This document shows, piece after piece, positions 16,557-25,451 of a DNA stretch of 64,000 bases (the first letter of the stretch is position 1; each line of letters opens with the position of its first letter). The position numbers and the translations under genes are program-made. Source of the DNA: Planctomycetota bacterium (GTDB lineage: Bacteria > Planctomycetota > UBA8742 > UBA2392); contig JACKIE010000012.1 of the NCBI GenBank assembly GCA_020638635.1, forward strand, positions 1-64,000, written 5' to 3'. Below the pieces are notes generated by a model. The model had not been told where the DNA came from and ran no database searches. It saw only the letters and a program-made list of their open reading frames with translations.

Positions 16557-19500
16557 ATGGCGGGCGGCAGCCAGCAAAACCACGGTCTGGAGTTGGAGCG
16601 CGCTCGCAGCGTGCAGCTTTCGATGCTGCCCGAGGTTCCGCGCATCGAATCGATCGAGATCGCTGCAAGCTATCGCGCCTGCGACATGCTCGGCGGCGAT
16701 TTCTATGACTTCATCCTGATCGACAACTGGCGCCTCGGCGTCGTGATCGCCGACGTTTCCGGGCACGGCACCGCAGCCGCGCTGCTGATGGCGGCTGCAA
16801 AAAAAGTGCTGCAGCTCTGCGGCCGCGGCACGATTTCCCCGCGCCAGACGCTGCTTGAGGTGAACGACAGTATCCGGGCGGACATCCCCAACGGCATGTT
16901 TCTCTCAGTGCTTTACGGAGTGATCGACATCCGCAGCCAGAAACTCTGCTTCGCCAGCTGCGGCCACAACCCGCCTGTGATCCGGCGCGGAGACCGGCTG
17001 AACTTCAGCTGGAACCACGACAACGCCCCCGTACTGGGCATCATGCCGTCGTCGCAGCTCGACAAGTATCTTCGTGAAGAGTTCGTGCAGTTGCAGGCCG
17101 ACGACCTGCTGCTGTTCTACACGGACGGCCTGACTGAAGCCTTTAACAACGACAAGGCAATGTACGGTGAAGAGCGGCTGATTTCGCGGGTACGCAGCAC
17201 GCCCGCGGGCGACGCGCAGTCGCTGGTGGACGCGATTCGCGCCGATGTGGACTCCTTCCGCGAGAATGCCACGCTGTCGGATGACGAGACCCTGCTGGTG
17301 ATCCGCATCGGCCAGCTGAATCAGCAGGTCGAGCCCCTTGTGGCCGGCGGTGCTTCCTCCACGTCTTCCCTGCCGACCTTCCGTTCCCCGATGATCGGGC
17401 GAGACACTGTGACGGGCGATGTCGTCTCGAAGCTGATCGCCAAAGCGCACCCTGTGCTGACCCTGGTGGGAACCGCCGGCGCCGGTAAGTCGCGAATCGC
17501 AATCGCAGCCACCGACTCCGCGCAGGAGGCCTTCCCCGGCGGTATCCACTACGTGGATCTGCAGAAGGCGGCATCCATCGGCGACGTATGCCGCCAGGTC
17601 GCTACCGCGCTGCGACTGGGCGACGATGAGACGCACCTCGGGCTGCGCATCTCCATGGCCCTGCATAGCCCCGGCGGCCCCACTCTGCTGGTTCTGGACA
17701 ATTGCGAGCGCGCGCGGGATGCCGTGCGTCGCTGTATCGAAGAGTGGCAATCACGCGCGGAGAGCCTGAGCGTGCTGACCACCAGCCGTGTGCCGCTGGA
17801 CGTGAAAGGTGAACAACCGATACAGATCCCGCCGCTGGCGGCGCCGCGCCCCGGGCGCGACGTGCTGAAGACCCCCGCCGACGCCGAGAGGTTCGATTCG
17901 GTGCGGTTGTTCCTGCAGCGGGCGCGTGAGGCTGATCGCGACTTCCGCTACAACGATCAGAACTACCAGGATGTAGCCCGCATCTGCGCGCGGCTCGACG
18001 GCTTGCCCCAGGCGATCGAGCTCGCGGCCGGACGCGCGGCTGTGCTGTCACCCCGCCAGATCCTGGAGCGGCTGGACCAGCGCTTCGAGTTGCTTCAGGG
18101 CGGCGAGCACAGCGAACGCACGACGCTGCAAGGAACACTGGCCATGAGCTGGGACCTGCTGCCGGCCCATGAACAGCAGGCGCTTATGCTGTTGGCGCAG
18201 TTCCCTGACGGCTTCCAGCTTGACGTGGCAGGACCGGTACTCGGGCTGGCGCCGGGCCATGCGCCCGAGGACCTGGTGAATTCCTTGTTGAAGCAGAGCC
18301 TGCTGCACGCGGACGTGCTGGACGACCTGGGCGGCGAGCGGCGCTTCACCATGTACGAGTCGATTCGCGCATTCGGGCTGGAAAAGCTGAGAGCCTCGCC
18401 TCTGGCCGGCAAAGCACGCGAGGCATTTGAGAACGCGGTGCTGAAGTACGCCCTGCACTGGTGGAAGCTGGATCGCGACCAGGGCTCATCCCAGGGCCGC
18501 CGCCGCGTGCAGCACGAGGTTGAGGCAATGCTGGAGGTGGTCGCCGGAACAAGCAGCCCGGAGAGCCGCGCGTGGTGCACGGTGATGGTTGCACCGATCC
18601 TGTACAACAAAGGCGACCAGGAGCGCGCCATGGGCCTGTTGCGCGGTGCTCAGGCAGGGTTGCTCCCCGGCTCGGACGAATACGTATGGATCAACGTAAC
18701 CGACGCAATGCTGCGTGTGAACGAGGCTCCAGAGCATGCCGCCGAGGTGCTGAAGAACGTGCACGGCGAGCCGGACGTATGCTTTACTGCCCTGCTCACG
18801 CGCGCCATCGCGCTGCAAGCCCTGGGCCGCGCCAACGAAGCCATCGAAACCCTCCGCGACGCCGGAAGGCTGGAAGGCCTGACGCCCATCCGCGAAGCCC
18901 GGTTGAAGGATCGGCTGGGAGTCATCTACGGCTCGATCGGCCGACCCAAGGATGCGAAGCGCCTCTACGAATCCGCGCTGCAGCAGGCCCGCGACCACGA
19001 CGACGCCATGCTGGTGGCCCGCATCATCTTCAACCTGGGCTGGGTAAACATGCGCGGCGAACACAGCGCGCAGGCCGTGACGCAGCTGCAGGAGGCGCTG
19101 CAGATCGCGCAGCGCGAGGATGACCGCGGCTTTGAATCCAGCGCGCTGGGCGGGCTGGCGCTCGCGCTGCACCTGGCCGGCCAGCGCCAGGAGGCCGAGG
19201 CCTGCATGCTGCGCGGCATCCGACTTTCGCGAGAGCTGGGGCGTACGTTCACTGAGGTTGCGCAACTGAACACGCTGACACGCATCTACCACGAACAGGG
19301 TCGCGATGAAGAGGCGCTGCAGGTCGCGACCAAGGCCAGGAAGCTGGCCTTCGAGATCGGCTCGCGCAAGAGCGAGGCCCTGGCCGAAGGCAACATCGCC
19401 GCGCTCAGCATGGTGCTCGGCAAGGACGTGCAGGGCGCAGAGGCCGCCTGGCGCCGTTCGTACAAAATCCTGCTGGATCTCGGCGAGATGCGCTCCGCCC

Positions 19501-20225
19501 TGGCCAGCCTCAGCAACCTGGGCGTGATGCTGGGCGAACGCTGGAAGGCCAAGGGCAACGAGCGCGAACTGCACGCCGCGGTCGAAACTCTCAACGAGGC
19601 GACCACCAAACGCCGCGAACTGGGCTACGACCCGCTGGTAGATGCCGAGCTGCTCCTGGCCGAGCTGCTGGTCGAGACCGGAAAACGCCGAGAGGCTCGC
19701 GAACTGCTGGAAAAGACGTTGCAGACCGCCCGCGGCCGCGGCGACGACATCGCGAAGAAAACCGTCGTGGACGGCGAGCGGTTGCTGGCGGAGTTGGAAA
19801 CTGAAACTCTTATCGCCCGCGGCAAACTAAGCCCGCGCATCCGGGCACCGGAGCCGGTGGCAAAACCGCGTAGTGTAGTGTCCGCGTCCGGCCGCGCTCC
19901 GAGCGGCCGCAACCCCGGCAAGAGGCCGCGGATGGGGAATCGGCCCCGTTCAAGTAACGTACTGCCGACCGTGCAGGCCCCGCCAAAGGCGGGCTCAAGC
20001 AGCAAGCTGCCGACCATCCAGGCTCCGCCCCAGAAAACCGGCTCCAGCGGCCCGATGCCGAGGGTGCAAGCACCGCCCCAGAAGCGGGATTCCACCCCCT
20101 CACTGCCCCGCGCACAGCAGCCGAAGAAGAAGAGCACCAGCAGCAACCTGCCGCCCCTGAAGAGCAAGCGTCCCAAAGGCCAGCCCGGCGCGGCTCCACG
20201 CCGCCGCCCGCGCGGATACACCTAG
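16557..20225 (+). CDS. PP2C-type phosphatase / STAND-like ATPase / TPR fusion protein
   Basis: The 1222-residue protein begins with a SpoIIE/PP2C-like phosphatase domain (about 10-250) showing LGGDFYDF, ADVSGHGTAAAL, CGHNPPV, FYTDGLTEAFN and SDDETLLVIR, the metal-binding Asp motifs of the family. Next comes a STAND-type P-loop ATPase (about 280-600) with Walker A GTAGAGKS (about 305), Walker B TLLVLDNCE (about 376) and the TTSRVPL sensor, as in AfsR/LuxR-like regulators. TPR-like helix pairs fill about 720-1090. The basic C-terminus (about 1134-1222) has repeated LPTVQAPPK/LPTIQAPPQ units. The likely role is an ATP-dependent signalling switch that dephosphorylates a Ser/Thr-phosphorylated partner, for example an anti-anti-sigma factor. 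No partner kinase or STAS gene is adjacent. Cytoplasmic; no membrane segment. Confidence 0.88.
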   Translation: MAGGSQQNHGLELERARSVQLSMLPEVPRIESIEIAASYRACDMLGGDFYDFILIDNWRLGVVIADVSGHGTAAALLMAAAKKVLQLCGRGTISPRQTLLEVNDSIRADIPNGMFLSVLYGVIDIRSQKLCFASCGHNPPVIRRGDRLNFSWNHDNAPVLGIMPSSQLDKYLREEFVQLQADDLLLFYTDGLTEAFNNDKAMYGEERLISRVRSTPAGDAQSLVDAIRADVDSFRENATLSDDETLLVIRIGQLNQQVEPLVAGGASSTSSLPTFRSPMIGRDTVTGDVVSKLIAKAHPVLTLVGTAGAGKSRIAIAATDSAQEAFPGGIHYVDLQKAASIGDVCRQVATALRLGDDETHLGLRISMALHSPGGPTLLVLDNCERARDAVRRCIEEWQSRAESLSVLTTSRVPLDVKGEQPIQIPPLAAPRPGRDVLKTPADAERFDSVRLFLQRAREADRDFRYNDQNYQDVARICARLDGLPQAIELAAGRAAVLSPRQILERLDQRFELLQGGEHSERTTLQGTLAMSWDLLPAHEQQALMLLAQFPDGFQLDVAGPVLGLAPGHAPEDLVNSLLKQSLLHADVLDDLGGERRFTMYESIRAFGLEKLRASPLAGKAREAFENAVLKYALHWWKLDRDQGSSQGRRRVQHEVEAMLEVVAGTSSPESRAWCTVMVAPILYNKGDQERAMGLLRGAQAGLLPGSDEYVWINVTDAMLRVNEAPEHAAEVLKNVHGEPDVCFTALLTRAIALQALGRANEAIETLRDAGRLEGLTPIREARLKDRLGVIYGSIGRPKDAKRLYESALQQARDHDDAMLVARIIFNLGWVNMRGEHSAQAVTQLQEALQIAQREDDRGFESSALGGLALALHLAGQRQEAEACMLRGIRLSRELGRTFTEVAQLNTLTRIYHEQGRDEEALQVATKARKLAFEIGSRKSEALAEGNIAALSMVLGKDVQGAEAAWRRSYKILLDLGEMRSALASLSNLGVMLGERWKAKGNERELHAAVETLNEATTKRRELGYDPLVDAELLLAELLVETGKRREARELLEKTLQTARGRGDDIAKKTVVDGERLLAELETETLIARGKLSPRIRAPEPVAKPRSVVSASGRAPSGRNPGKRPRMGNRPRSSNVLPTVQAPPKAGSSSKLPTIQAPPQKTGSSGPMPRVQAPPQKRDSTPSLPRAQQPKKKSTSSNLPPLKSKRPKGQPGAAPRRRPRGYT

Positions 20226-20578
20226 CGCAGTTTCGAATTGCCTGTGCCTGACCCTGCGCGCGGCGGGCTTCGTTTTCCCGCATCTGCGCTCCTTGTTCGG
20301 CGCGTCCGGGGCGCAGTAATTCAGCGCGGCCCATTCAATCCGAAACAACTCTTGAGCAGCCAAAAAAACGAGTTGGTCCCGCGAGCGGCAGAGGATGCTC
20401 CAATCCAAGGTTGGACAGCTGATGGTCAACTGTCTCGCGTGGAAGCTTCAGGCAGTTCCCGCCTTAAACCGTCAACCATCAACGACAACCAGTCCGGTCG
20501 ATAGGGGTGATTCAAACGTTCCGTTGGCCGGCTGGATCAAGCCCCGCAGCCTGGATTGCTGCAGTTGGTTTGCGTGGA
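20226..20578. other. 353-bp gap between convergent genes with an imperfect inverted repeat
   Basis: No credible coding frame is seen. GTGCCTGACCCTG near 20246 resembles half of the REP-like element at 55096-55140. Arms at 20418-20433 (GCTGATGGTCAACTGT) and 20468-20486 (ACCGTCAACCATCAACGAC) form an imperfect inverted repeat of the short-word class described elsewhere. Confidence 0.5.
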
Positions 20579-21787
20579 TCACTTCAAGTTCGCTGTCCAG
20601 ATCCCACCGCAGAGGTGATACAGCTTCTTGCGCGATGCGTGAGCGAGGATGAACGATCCGTTCTGCCTGGACAATTCACCTTCGGTTTCCAGCAGCGTCC
20701 AGTCGGCGCCATCGAACGCCCACAGTTCGTGGTTCACGCCTCCGCCCTTGCTGCCGCCGTACAGCAACACGCGTTCGCCGATCGGATCGTAGCAGGCGCT
20801 GGCATAGTTGCGCGCGCCGGGAGAATTGGCAGTCTGTTTCCGAGTCCAATCCTTGCCGTCGTAGGTCCAGGTCTCGTTGCCTGCACCGGTATGCAGCACA
20901 CACGCCTTCGCGCGAGGGTCATAGGCCATGCAGCCCGCGCCTGCTATCGGTTGCGCAGTGGTAGTCTTTTGTATCCAGTCTTTGCCGTTGTACTCCCATG
21001 TGTCGTTCAGGTTGGCGCCAGCTTTATCCATCCCGCCATATAGCACCACCACACCACGAGCGGCGTCGAAGGCGACCTGGGCATTTTCGCGTTTTTCGGG
21101 TTTGGACCTGGTGGTCAACTTGGTCCACTTGCCGCCACTGAACTCCCAAGTGTCCTGGGTATCCAGGTCGAAGGCGACGGTGCGTTTGCGTTTCGAGTCA
21201 TAGGCCATGCAGGCGAACGAACTGGGGGAAGACGCATCCAGCATTTTCCACTCTTTGTAGTCGTAGACCCAGGTCTTGTCGCCGTCGGCGCGCAACGAGA
21301 TGCTCAAGATTGTGTCGTCAGGCCCCTCGCAAAGATTGGTGTAAGGCACCATCGAATCCGGCACTTTTTCCCAGACCAGGGTTGCACGCCAAGCCGGAGC
21401 CCCTGCCTCGATCCACTTCCGCACCAGATCGATCTGGTCGTCTGCGAGCTTTTTGCCGACCGGTTTGCCTCCGTCGGGGTCCGGTACGCGCGGCATGTCG
21501 CCTTCATCGAGCACCTGCAGTAGCTTTGACTTCTCGGGCTTCTTGATGTTCACGAGCTTGGATGTCAACCGGGCGTGGTCGAGGATGTAATCAATTTTGC
21601 CTTTCGCCTTCTTGCCCGGTTCACCATGGCAGCCGTAACAGTTGGTCTTGAGCAGCGACTTGACCTTCTCGGCCAGTTCCGCGTGCTCCTTGCTGGGCTT
21701 GTCCGCTGCTTGCAGCGGCGCTTCCGGGTCAAGCAACGCACACGACAGTGCTACGATCGCAAGTGCTGCGGTGAGCAAGCGGTTCAT
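20579..21787 (-). CDS. Secreted c-type cytochrome-like / Kelch-repeat protein
   Basis: This 402-residue protein has a signal peptide (MNRLLTAALAIVALSCALL), then a cytochrome c-like segment with heme motif C-Y-G-C-H in LLKTNCYGCHGEPGKKAKG and MPRVPDPDGGKPVGKKLADDQIDLVRKWIEAGAPAW, which resembles the planctomycete-type cytochrome domain. The C-terminal part (about 120-400) consists of Kelch-like units (NDTWEYNGKDW, NETWTYDGKDW, HELWAFDGADW) predicted to form a beta-propeller. The ATG at 21787 has GAGAAGGG upstream. Function is unknown; the propeller may bind a ligand or partner while the heme carries electrons in the periplasm or paryphoplasm. Confidence 0.8.
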   Translation of the reverse strand: MNRLLTAALAIVALSCALLDPEAPLQAADKPSKEHAELAEKVKSLLKTNCYGCHGEPGKKAKGKIDYILDHARLTSKLVNIKKPEKSKLLQVLDEGDMPRVPDPDGGKPVGKKLADDQIDLVRKWIEAGAPAWRATLVWEKVPDSMVPYTNLCEGPDDTILSISLRADGDKTWVYDYKEWKMLDASSPSSFACMAYDSKRKRTVAFDLDTQDTWEFSGGKWTKLTTRSKPEKRENAQVAFDAARGVVVLYGGMDKAGANLNDTWEYNGKDWIQKTTTAQPIAGAGCMAYDPRAKACVLHTGAGNETWTYDGKDWTRKQTANSPGARNYASACYDPIGERVLLYGGSKGGGVNHELWAFDGADWTLLETEGELSRQNGSFILAHASRKKLYHLCGGIWTANLK

Positions 21788-21856
21788 TCGGTTTCCCTTC
21801 TCGTTCCGCGGCATCATAGCCTCGCCTTCGTGGCTCTACCAGCGCACAAATGAGAA

Positions 21857-21882
21857 GGAGCTCCCGCCAACGCGGGAGCTCC
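21857..21882 (-). terminator. Hairpin downstream of the flotillin gene
   Basis: GGAGCTCCCGC-CAAC-GCGGGAGCTCC forms a perfect 11-bp stem with a four-base loop, 13 bp after the flotillin stop and before the next minus-strand gene. No T-run follows, so it could also act as a processing or stabilising hairpin. Confidence 0.6.
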
Positions 21883-21894
21883 GAATCAACTGGT

Positions 21895-23463
21895 CTAGAG
21901 GTTTTTGTCGCCCAAGCCTTCCTTCTCTGACTTGCGCAGCTTGCCGAGATAACCCGGCAGCTCCACGCCTGCCTGCTCGGCCAGTTCGTGCACCGGGGGC
22001 AGGGCGCCGATCAGGCTGCTGAGGAAGCCGGCCGTGCCGCCCTTGCCGTTGCCATTGCCGTTGCCGCCGCCGTCCCACACCGTGACCTTGTCGATCTTCA
22101 GGTTCTGGACCGCTTTTACCTGCTCGGCCACCAGCTCCGGCATCTTTTCGATCAGCAGCAGGGTGGGCGCGATGTCCGGGCGCTCGGCGCAGGCCGCGAC
22201 CAGCTTGTTGTAACCGTCGGCCTTGGCTTCCAGCACCTTGCGCAGACCTTCGGCCTCGGCTTCGTACTTCATCAAGATGGCGTCGGCTTCACCCTTGGCC
22301 TCGCGGCGACGGCGCTCGGCCACGGCCTCGGCCTCGATCTCGACGCGGCGCTTGTCGATCTCTTCCTGGACGATGATTTCCTTCTCCAGGCGCGCTTTCT
22401 CGAGTTCCTGCTCCTTCTGGTACACGGCGCGCTCGGCCTCGGCGCGGGCTACTTCGCCGCGGCGGCGGGCTTCGGCTTCAGCTTCCGCCAGTGTGGCGTT
22501 GCGCTCGGCAATCGCGGCCTTGGATGTGTTTTCGCCGTCGATGGCCTGCGCTTCGTAAGTGGCCACCTGCACGCGGCGCTGCATGTCCGCTTCCTTCTTG
22601 CCGGTGTCGGTCTGGGCCGCTTCGCGGGCCACGGCCACTTCCTGGTTCTTCTGGGCGGCGGCTTCCGCGGCGCGACCTTCGGCCTCGAGCTTCGCCACCG
22701 CGATACGCTGGTCGCGCTCGGCCTTCTTCTTACCTTCCGTGGCCAGGGCCTGTTCCTCGGCCACCTTGATCACGCGTTCACGGTTCTGGCTGGCTTCACC
22801 GGAAGCACCCAGCTTTTCCTGCTCGGCCACTTCGACGCGCGCCTGGTTGATGGCTTCGCTGGCCGCGCGTTTACCGATAGCCTCGATGTAGCCGCTTTCA
22901 TCCGTGATGTCGCGGATGTTCACGTTGATCACTTCCAGGCCGATCTTGTTGAGCTCGGTGGCAACGTTGTCGTTCACCAGCTGCAGGAACTTCTCGCGGT
23001 CCTGGTTGATTTCCTCGATGGCCATGGTCGCGATCACCAGGCGCAGCTGACCGATGATGATGTCTGCTGCCTGGTTGTGCACGGCGCGTTCATCGAGTCC
23101 CAGCAGACGCTCGGCGGCGTTGGACATTACCTGAGGAACGGTGCCGATGCCGATGGTGAAGCTGGAGGGCACAGCCACGCGGATGTTTTTCTTCGACAGC
23201 GCGCCGCGCAGGTCGATTTCGACGGTGATGGGTTCCAGGCTCAGGTAGGCGTAGTCCTGGATCAGCGGCCACACCAGGGCCGCGCCACCGTGGATCACCT
23301 TGGCCGTGCCGCCGCCGACACCCTTACCGAACACCACCAGCAGCTTGTTACTGGGGCAGCGCCGGTAGTACTTGACCACCAGGATCACCGGCAGGATCAG
23401 CAACGTAAACAGCAGCAAGACGATGATGAGGATGATCACCTCATCCGAGAGTCCCAAAAACAT
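21895..23463 (-). CDS. Flotillin-like SPFH/band 7 protein
   Basis: This 522-residue protein has an N-terminal membrane segment (VIILIIVLLLFTLLILPVILVV, 9-30), an SPFH/band 7 domain (about 35-210), a long Ala/Glu/Arg-rich coiled coil (about 215-400) with repeated EAEA units, and a conserved C-terminal YNKLVAACAERPDIAPTLLLIEKMPELV typical of flotillins. Flotillins form large membrane scaffolds that organise lipid domains. A Gly/Asn-rich linker (GGGNGNGNGKGG) is specific to this protein. It lies 33 bp downstream of an NfeD-like gene, the classical pairing (yuaF-yuaG type). Confidence 0.93.
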   Translation of the reverse strand: MFLGLSDEVIILIIVLLLFTLLILPVILVVKYYRRCPSNKLLVVFGKGVGGGTAKVIHGGAALVWPLIQDYAYLSLEPITVEIDLRGALSKKNIRVAVPSSFTIGIGTVPQVMSNAAERLLGLDERAVHNQAADIIIGQLRLVIATMAIEEINQDREKFLQLVNDNVATELNKIGLEVINVNIRDITDESGYIEAIGKRAASEAINQARVEVAEQEKLGASGEASQNRERVIKVAEEQALATEGKKKAERDQRIAVAKLEAEGRAAEAAAQKNQEVAVAREAAQTDTGKKEADMQRRVQVATYEAQAIDGENTSKAAIAERNATLAEAEAEARRRGEVARAEAERAVYQKEQELEKARLEKEIIVQEEIDKRRVEIEAEAVAERRRREAKGEADAILMKYEAEAEGLRKVLEAKADGYNKLVAACAERPDIAPTLLLIEKMPELVAEQVKAVQNLKIDKVTVWDGGGNGNGNGKGGTAGFLSSLIGALPPVHELAEQAGVELPGYLGKLRKSEKEGLGDKNL

Positions 23464-23496
23464 AACCCGCTCCTTTTCCGTTAGGGGTCGCCGACG

Positions 23497-24057
23497 CTAC
23501 TCGGTCGGGCACACCCTCAGAGTCTTTTCATCCACCCGCGCCATCACCACGATCGGCTTGAAGCTTGGAATCTCGGGGCCGTCACTGACCGCATCGAAGG
23601 TCAGCAGGCGGTTGTTGACCGTCACCTGCACCTGGCCCTTGCCGGCGCCGGCCTCGGGGATCCTGGTGTACACGGTGCCCTTCAGGCCCTCGGCCTCGAA
23701 GTTGCGCACCGTGCCGTCATGCTCAAGCTTGCGCAGCGAGAAGATCGCGTAGCCCACCGCAAGCGCCAGGCCGAATCCCGCTGTGTATCCGATCCCCAGC
23801 GCCAGCGCGGGCTGCTGCAACCAGTGCAGCAGAAGGATGGACGACCAGGAACCCATCATCAGAGTGACGACCAGCGTCAGCAGCGTGAAGATCTTGAAGT
23901 CCGCAGCCGCAGCGGCGTCGTGCAGGTCGCCGGGCATGTCGATTGCGTCAACGCCATCCGCGGCGTCGCCGCCCTCGATGCCGATGAACATCAGCACCAG
24001 GCGCAGAATGAAGAAGGCGGTTGAGACACCAGCAAGAATGTACAGTACGGTTTCCAT
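23497..24057 (-). CDS. NfeD-like membrane protein, flotillin partner
   Basis: This 186-residue protein has three membrane segments (about 3-25, 53-78 and 82-105) and a C-terminal OB-fold-like domain (KGTVYTRIPEAGAGKGQVQVTVNNRLLTFDAVSDG) typical of NfeD/YuaF. The acidic insertion after the first helix (GGDAADGVDAIDMPGD) is seen in the short NfeD form. NfeD proteins are encoded with flotillins and stabilise or position them in membrane microdomains. First gene of a two-gene minus-strand operon. Confidence 0.85.
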   Translation of the reverse strand: METVLYILAGVSTAFFILRLVLMFIGIEGGDAADGVDAIDMPGDLHDAAAAADFKIFTLLTLVVTLMMGSWSSILLLHWLQQPALALGIGYTAGFGLALAVGYAIFSLRKLEHDGTVRNFEAEGLKGTVYTRIPEAGAGKGQVQVTVNNRLLTFDAVSDGPEIPSFKPIVVMARVDEKTLRVCPTE

Positions 24058-24191
24058 GGCTCCTGTCCTTTACGCCCCGGTTTCCCCTTGGCGTGCGCAG
24101 AACGTACCACAGCCCCCAAAAGCTGCCGACTCCAATCCGATCCTACTTTTGTAGCCGTGTAAGTGCCGCCAAATCGCGGGTTTACACACCC

Positions 24192-25451
24192 CTAGAAATT
24201 CGGGTGGTTCACCTCAACGGCGTGTGCCACGCGCCTGATCGCGAGCATGTAGGCGGCCGTGCGCCACGGCACCTGCTTTTCCTCGGCGAGGTGCTGCACT
24301 TCGTCCAGCGCGTCGCGCATGATCTGGCGCAGGCGCTCGTGCACCTTGTCTTCGGGCCAGTAGTAGCGCTGGCGGTTCTGCACCCACTCGAAGTAGCTGA
24401 CGGTGACGCCGCCGGCATTGGCCAGCACGTCGGGAATCACGGTGATGCCGCGCTCGTGCAGGATGCGGTCGGCGTCGGGCGTGGTGGGGCCGTTGGCGGC
24501 TTCCACGATCAGCTTCGCCTTCAGGCGCGGGGCGTTTTCCACGGTGATCACGCTTTCGAGTGCCGCGGGCACCAGGATGTCGCACTCCAGCTCGAGCAGT
24601 TCCGCGTTGCTGATGGCGTCGCCCGGCAGGCCCGCCACTTCGCCGGTTTCCAGTTTGTGCTTCACAGCGCCTGAAGTGCTGATGCCCTCGGCGCAGTGCA
24701 CCGCGCCGCGCGAGTCGGAGATCGCGATCAGCGTGGCGCCCAGCGACGCCAGGATGCGCGCCGCCCACTGCCCGGCGTTGCCGAAGCCCTGGATCACCAC
24801 GCGCTGGCCTTCCAGCGGCTTTCCCAGGTTCTCGAAGTAGCGCTCGACACAGTAGGCCAGGCCGCGCCCGGTGGCGGAATCGCGCCCCTTGCTGCCTCCG
24901 AACTCAACGGGCTTGCCGGTGATCACCGCGGGCTCAGGGTGGCCGACGAAGTGGCCGTATTCGTCGGCGATCCAGGCCATGACTTCAGGGCCGGTGTTGA
25001 CGTCGGGCGCGGGGATGTCGATGTCAGGCCCGATCACGCGCGACAGGCGCCGGGCGAAACTGCGTGCCGCGCGTTCCTTCTCGCGCTTGCTGAAGCTTTT
25101 GTAGTCGCAGATCAGGCCGCCCTTGCCGCCGCCGAAGGGCACGTTGACCACGGCGCACTTCCAGGTCATCCACATGGACAGCGCCTTGACCTCGTCGATG
25201 CTGACGCCCGGGTGGAAACGCAGGCCGCCCTTGGCCGGCCCGCGCGCGAAACTGTGCTGGCTGCGGATGCCGCTAAACACCTGGGTGGTGCCGTCGTCTC
25301 GCAGCACCGGCACGGAAAAAACATGCACGGCTTCTGGCGCGCTCAGGTAATCACGGAGATCTCTCGACAGCGCCAGCAGATCCGCCACTTCGTGAAACTG
25401 GCGCAGGGCGATATCCCAGGTGTTGGGCGTGTCGGACATGTGTTCGGTCAT
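24192..25451 (-). CDS. gdhA: Glutamate dehydrogenase (Glu/Leu/Phe/Val dehydrogenase family)
   Basis: This 419-residue protein is full length for the short hexameric NAD(P)-dependent enzymes. KGGLRFHP carries a substrate-binding lysine and PFGGGKGGL the catalytic lysine; PAPDVNTGPEVMAW follows. The Rossmann fold has QGFGNAGQWAA. It converts glutamate to 2-oxoglutarate and ammonia, or the reverse, linking nitrogen and carbon metabolism. The ATG shares one base with the TGA of the upstream kinase gene, so translation is probably coupled. The coenzyme cannot be decided by eye. Specificity for glutamate rather than a branched-chain amino acid is likely but not certain. Confidence 0.9.
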   Translation of the reverse strand: MTEHMSDTPNTWDIALRQFHEVADLLALSRDLRDYLSAPEAVHVFSVPVLRDDGTTQVFSGIRSQHSFARGPAKGGLRFHPGVSIDEVKALSMWMTWKCAVVNVPFGGGKGGLICDYKSFSKREKERAARSFARRLSRVIGPDIDIPAPDVNTGPEVMAWIADEYGHFVGHPEPAVITGKPVEFGGSKGRDSATGRGLAYCVERYFENLGKPLEGQRVVIQGFGNAGQWAARILASLGATLIAISDSRGAVHCAEGISTSGAVKHKLETGEVAGLPGDAISNAELLELECDILVPAALESVITVENAPRLKAKLIVEAANGPTTPDADRILHERGITVIPDVLANAGGVTVSYFEWVQNRQRYYWPEDKVHERLRQIMRDALDEVQHLAEEKQVPWRTAAYMLAIRRVAHAVEVNHPNF

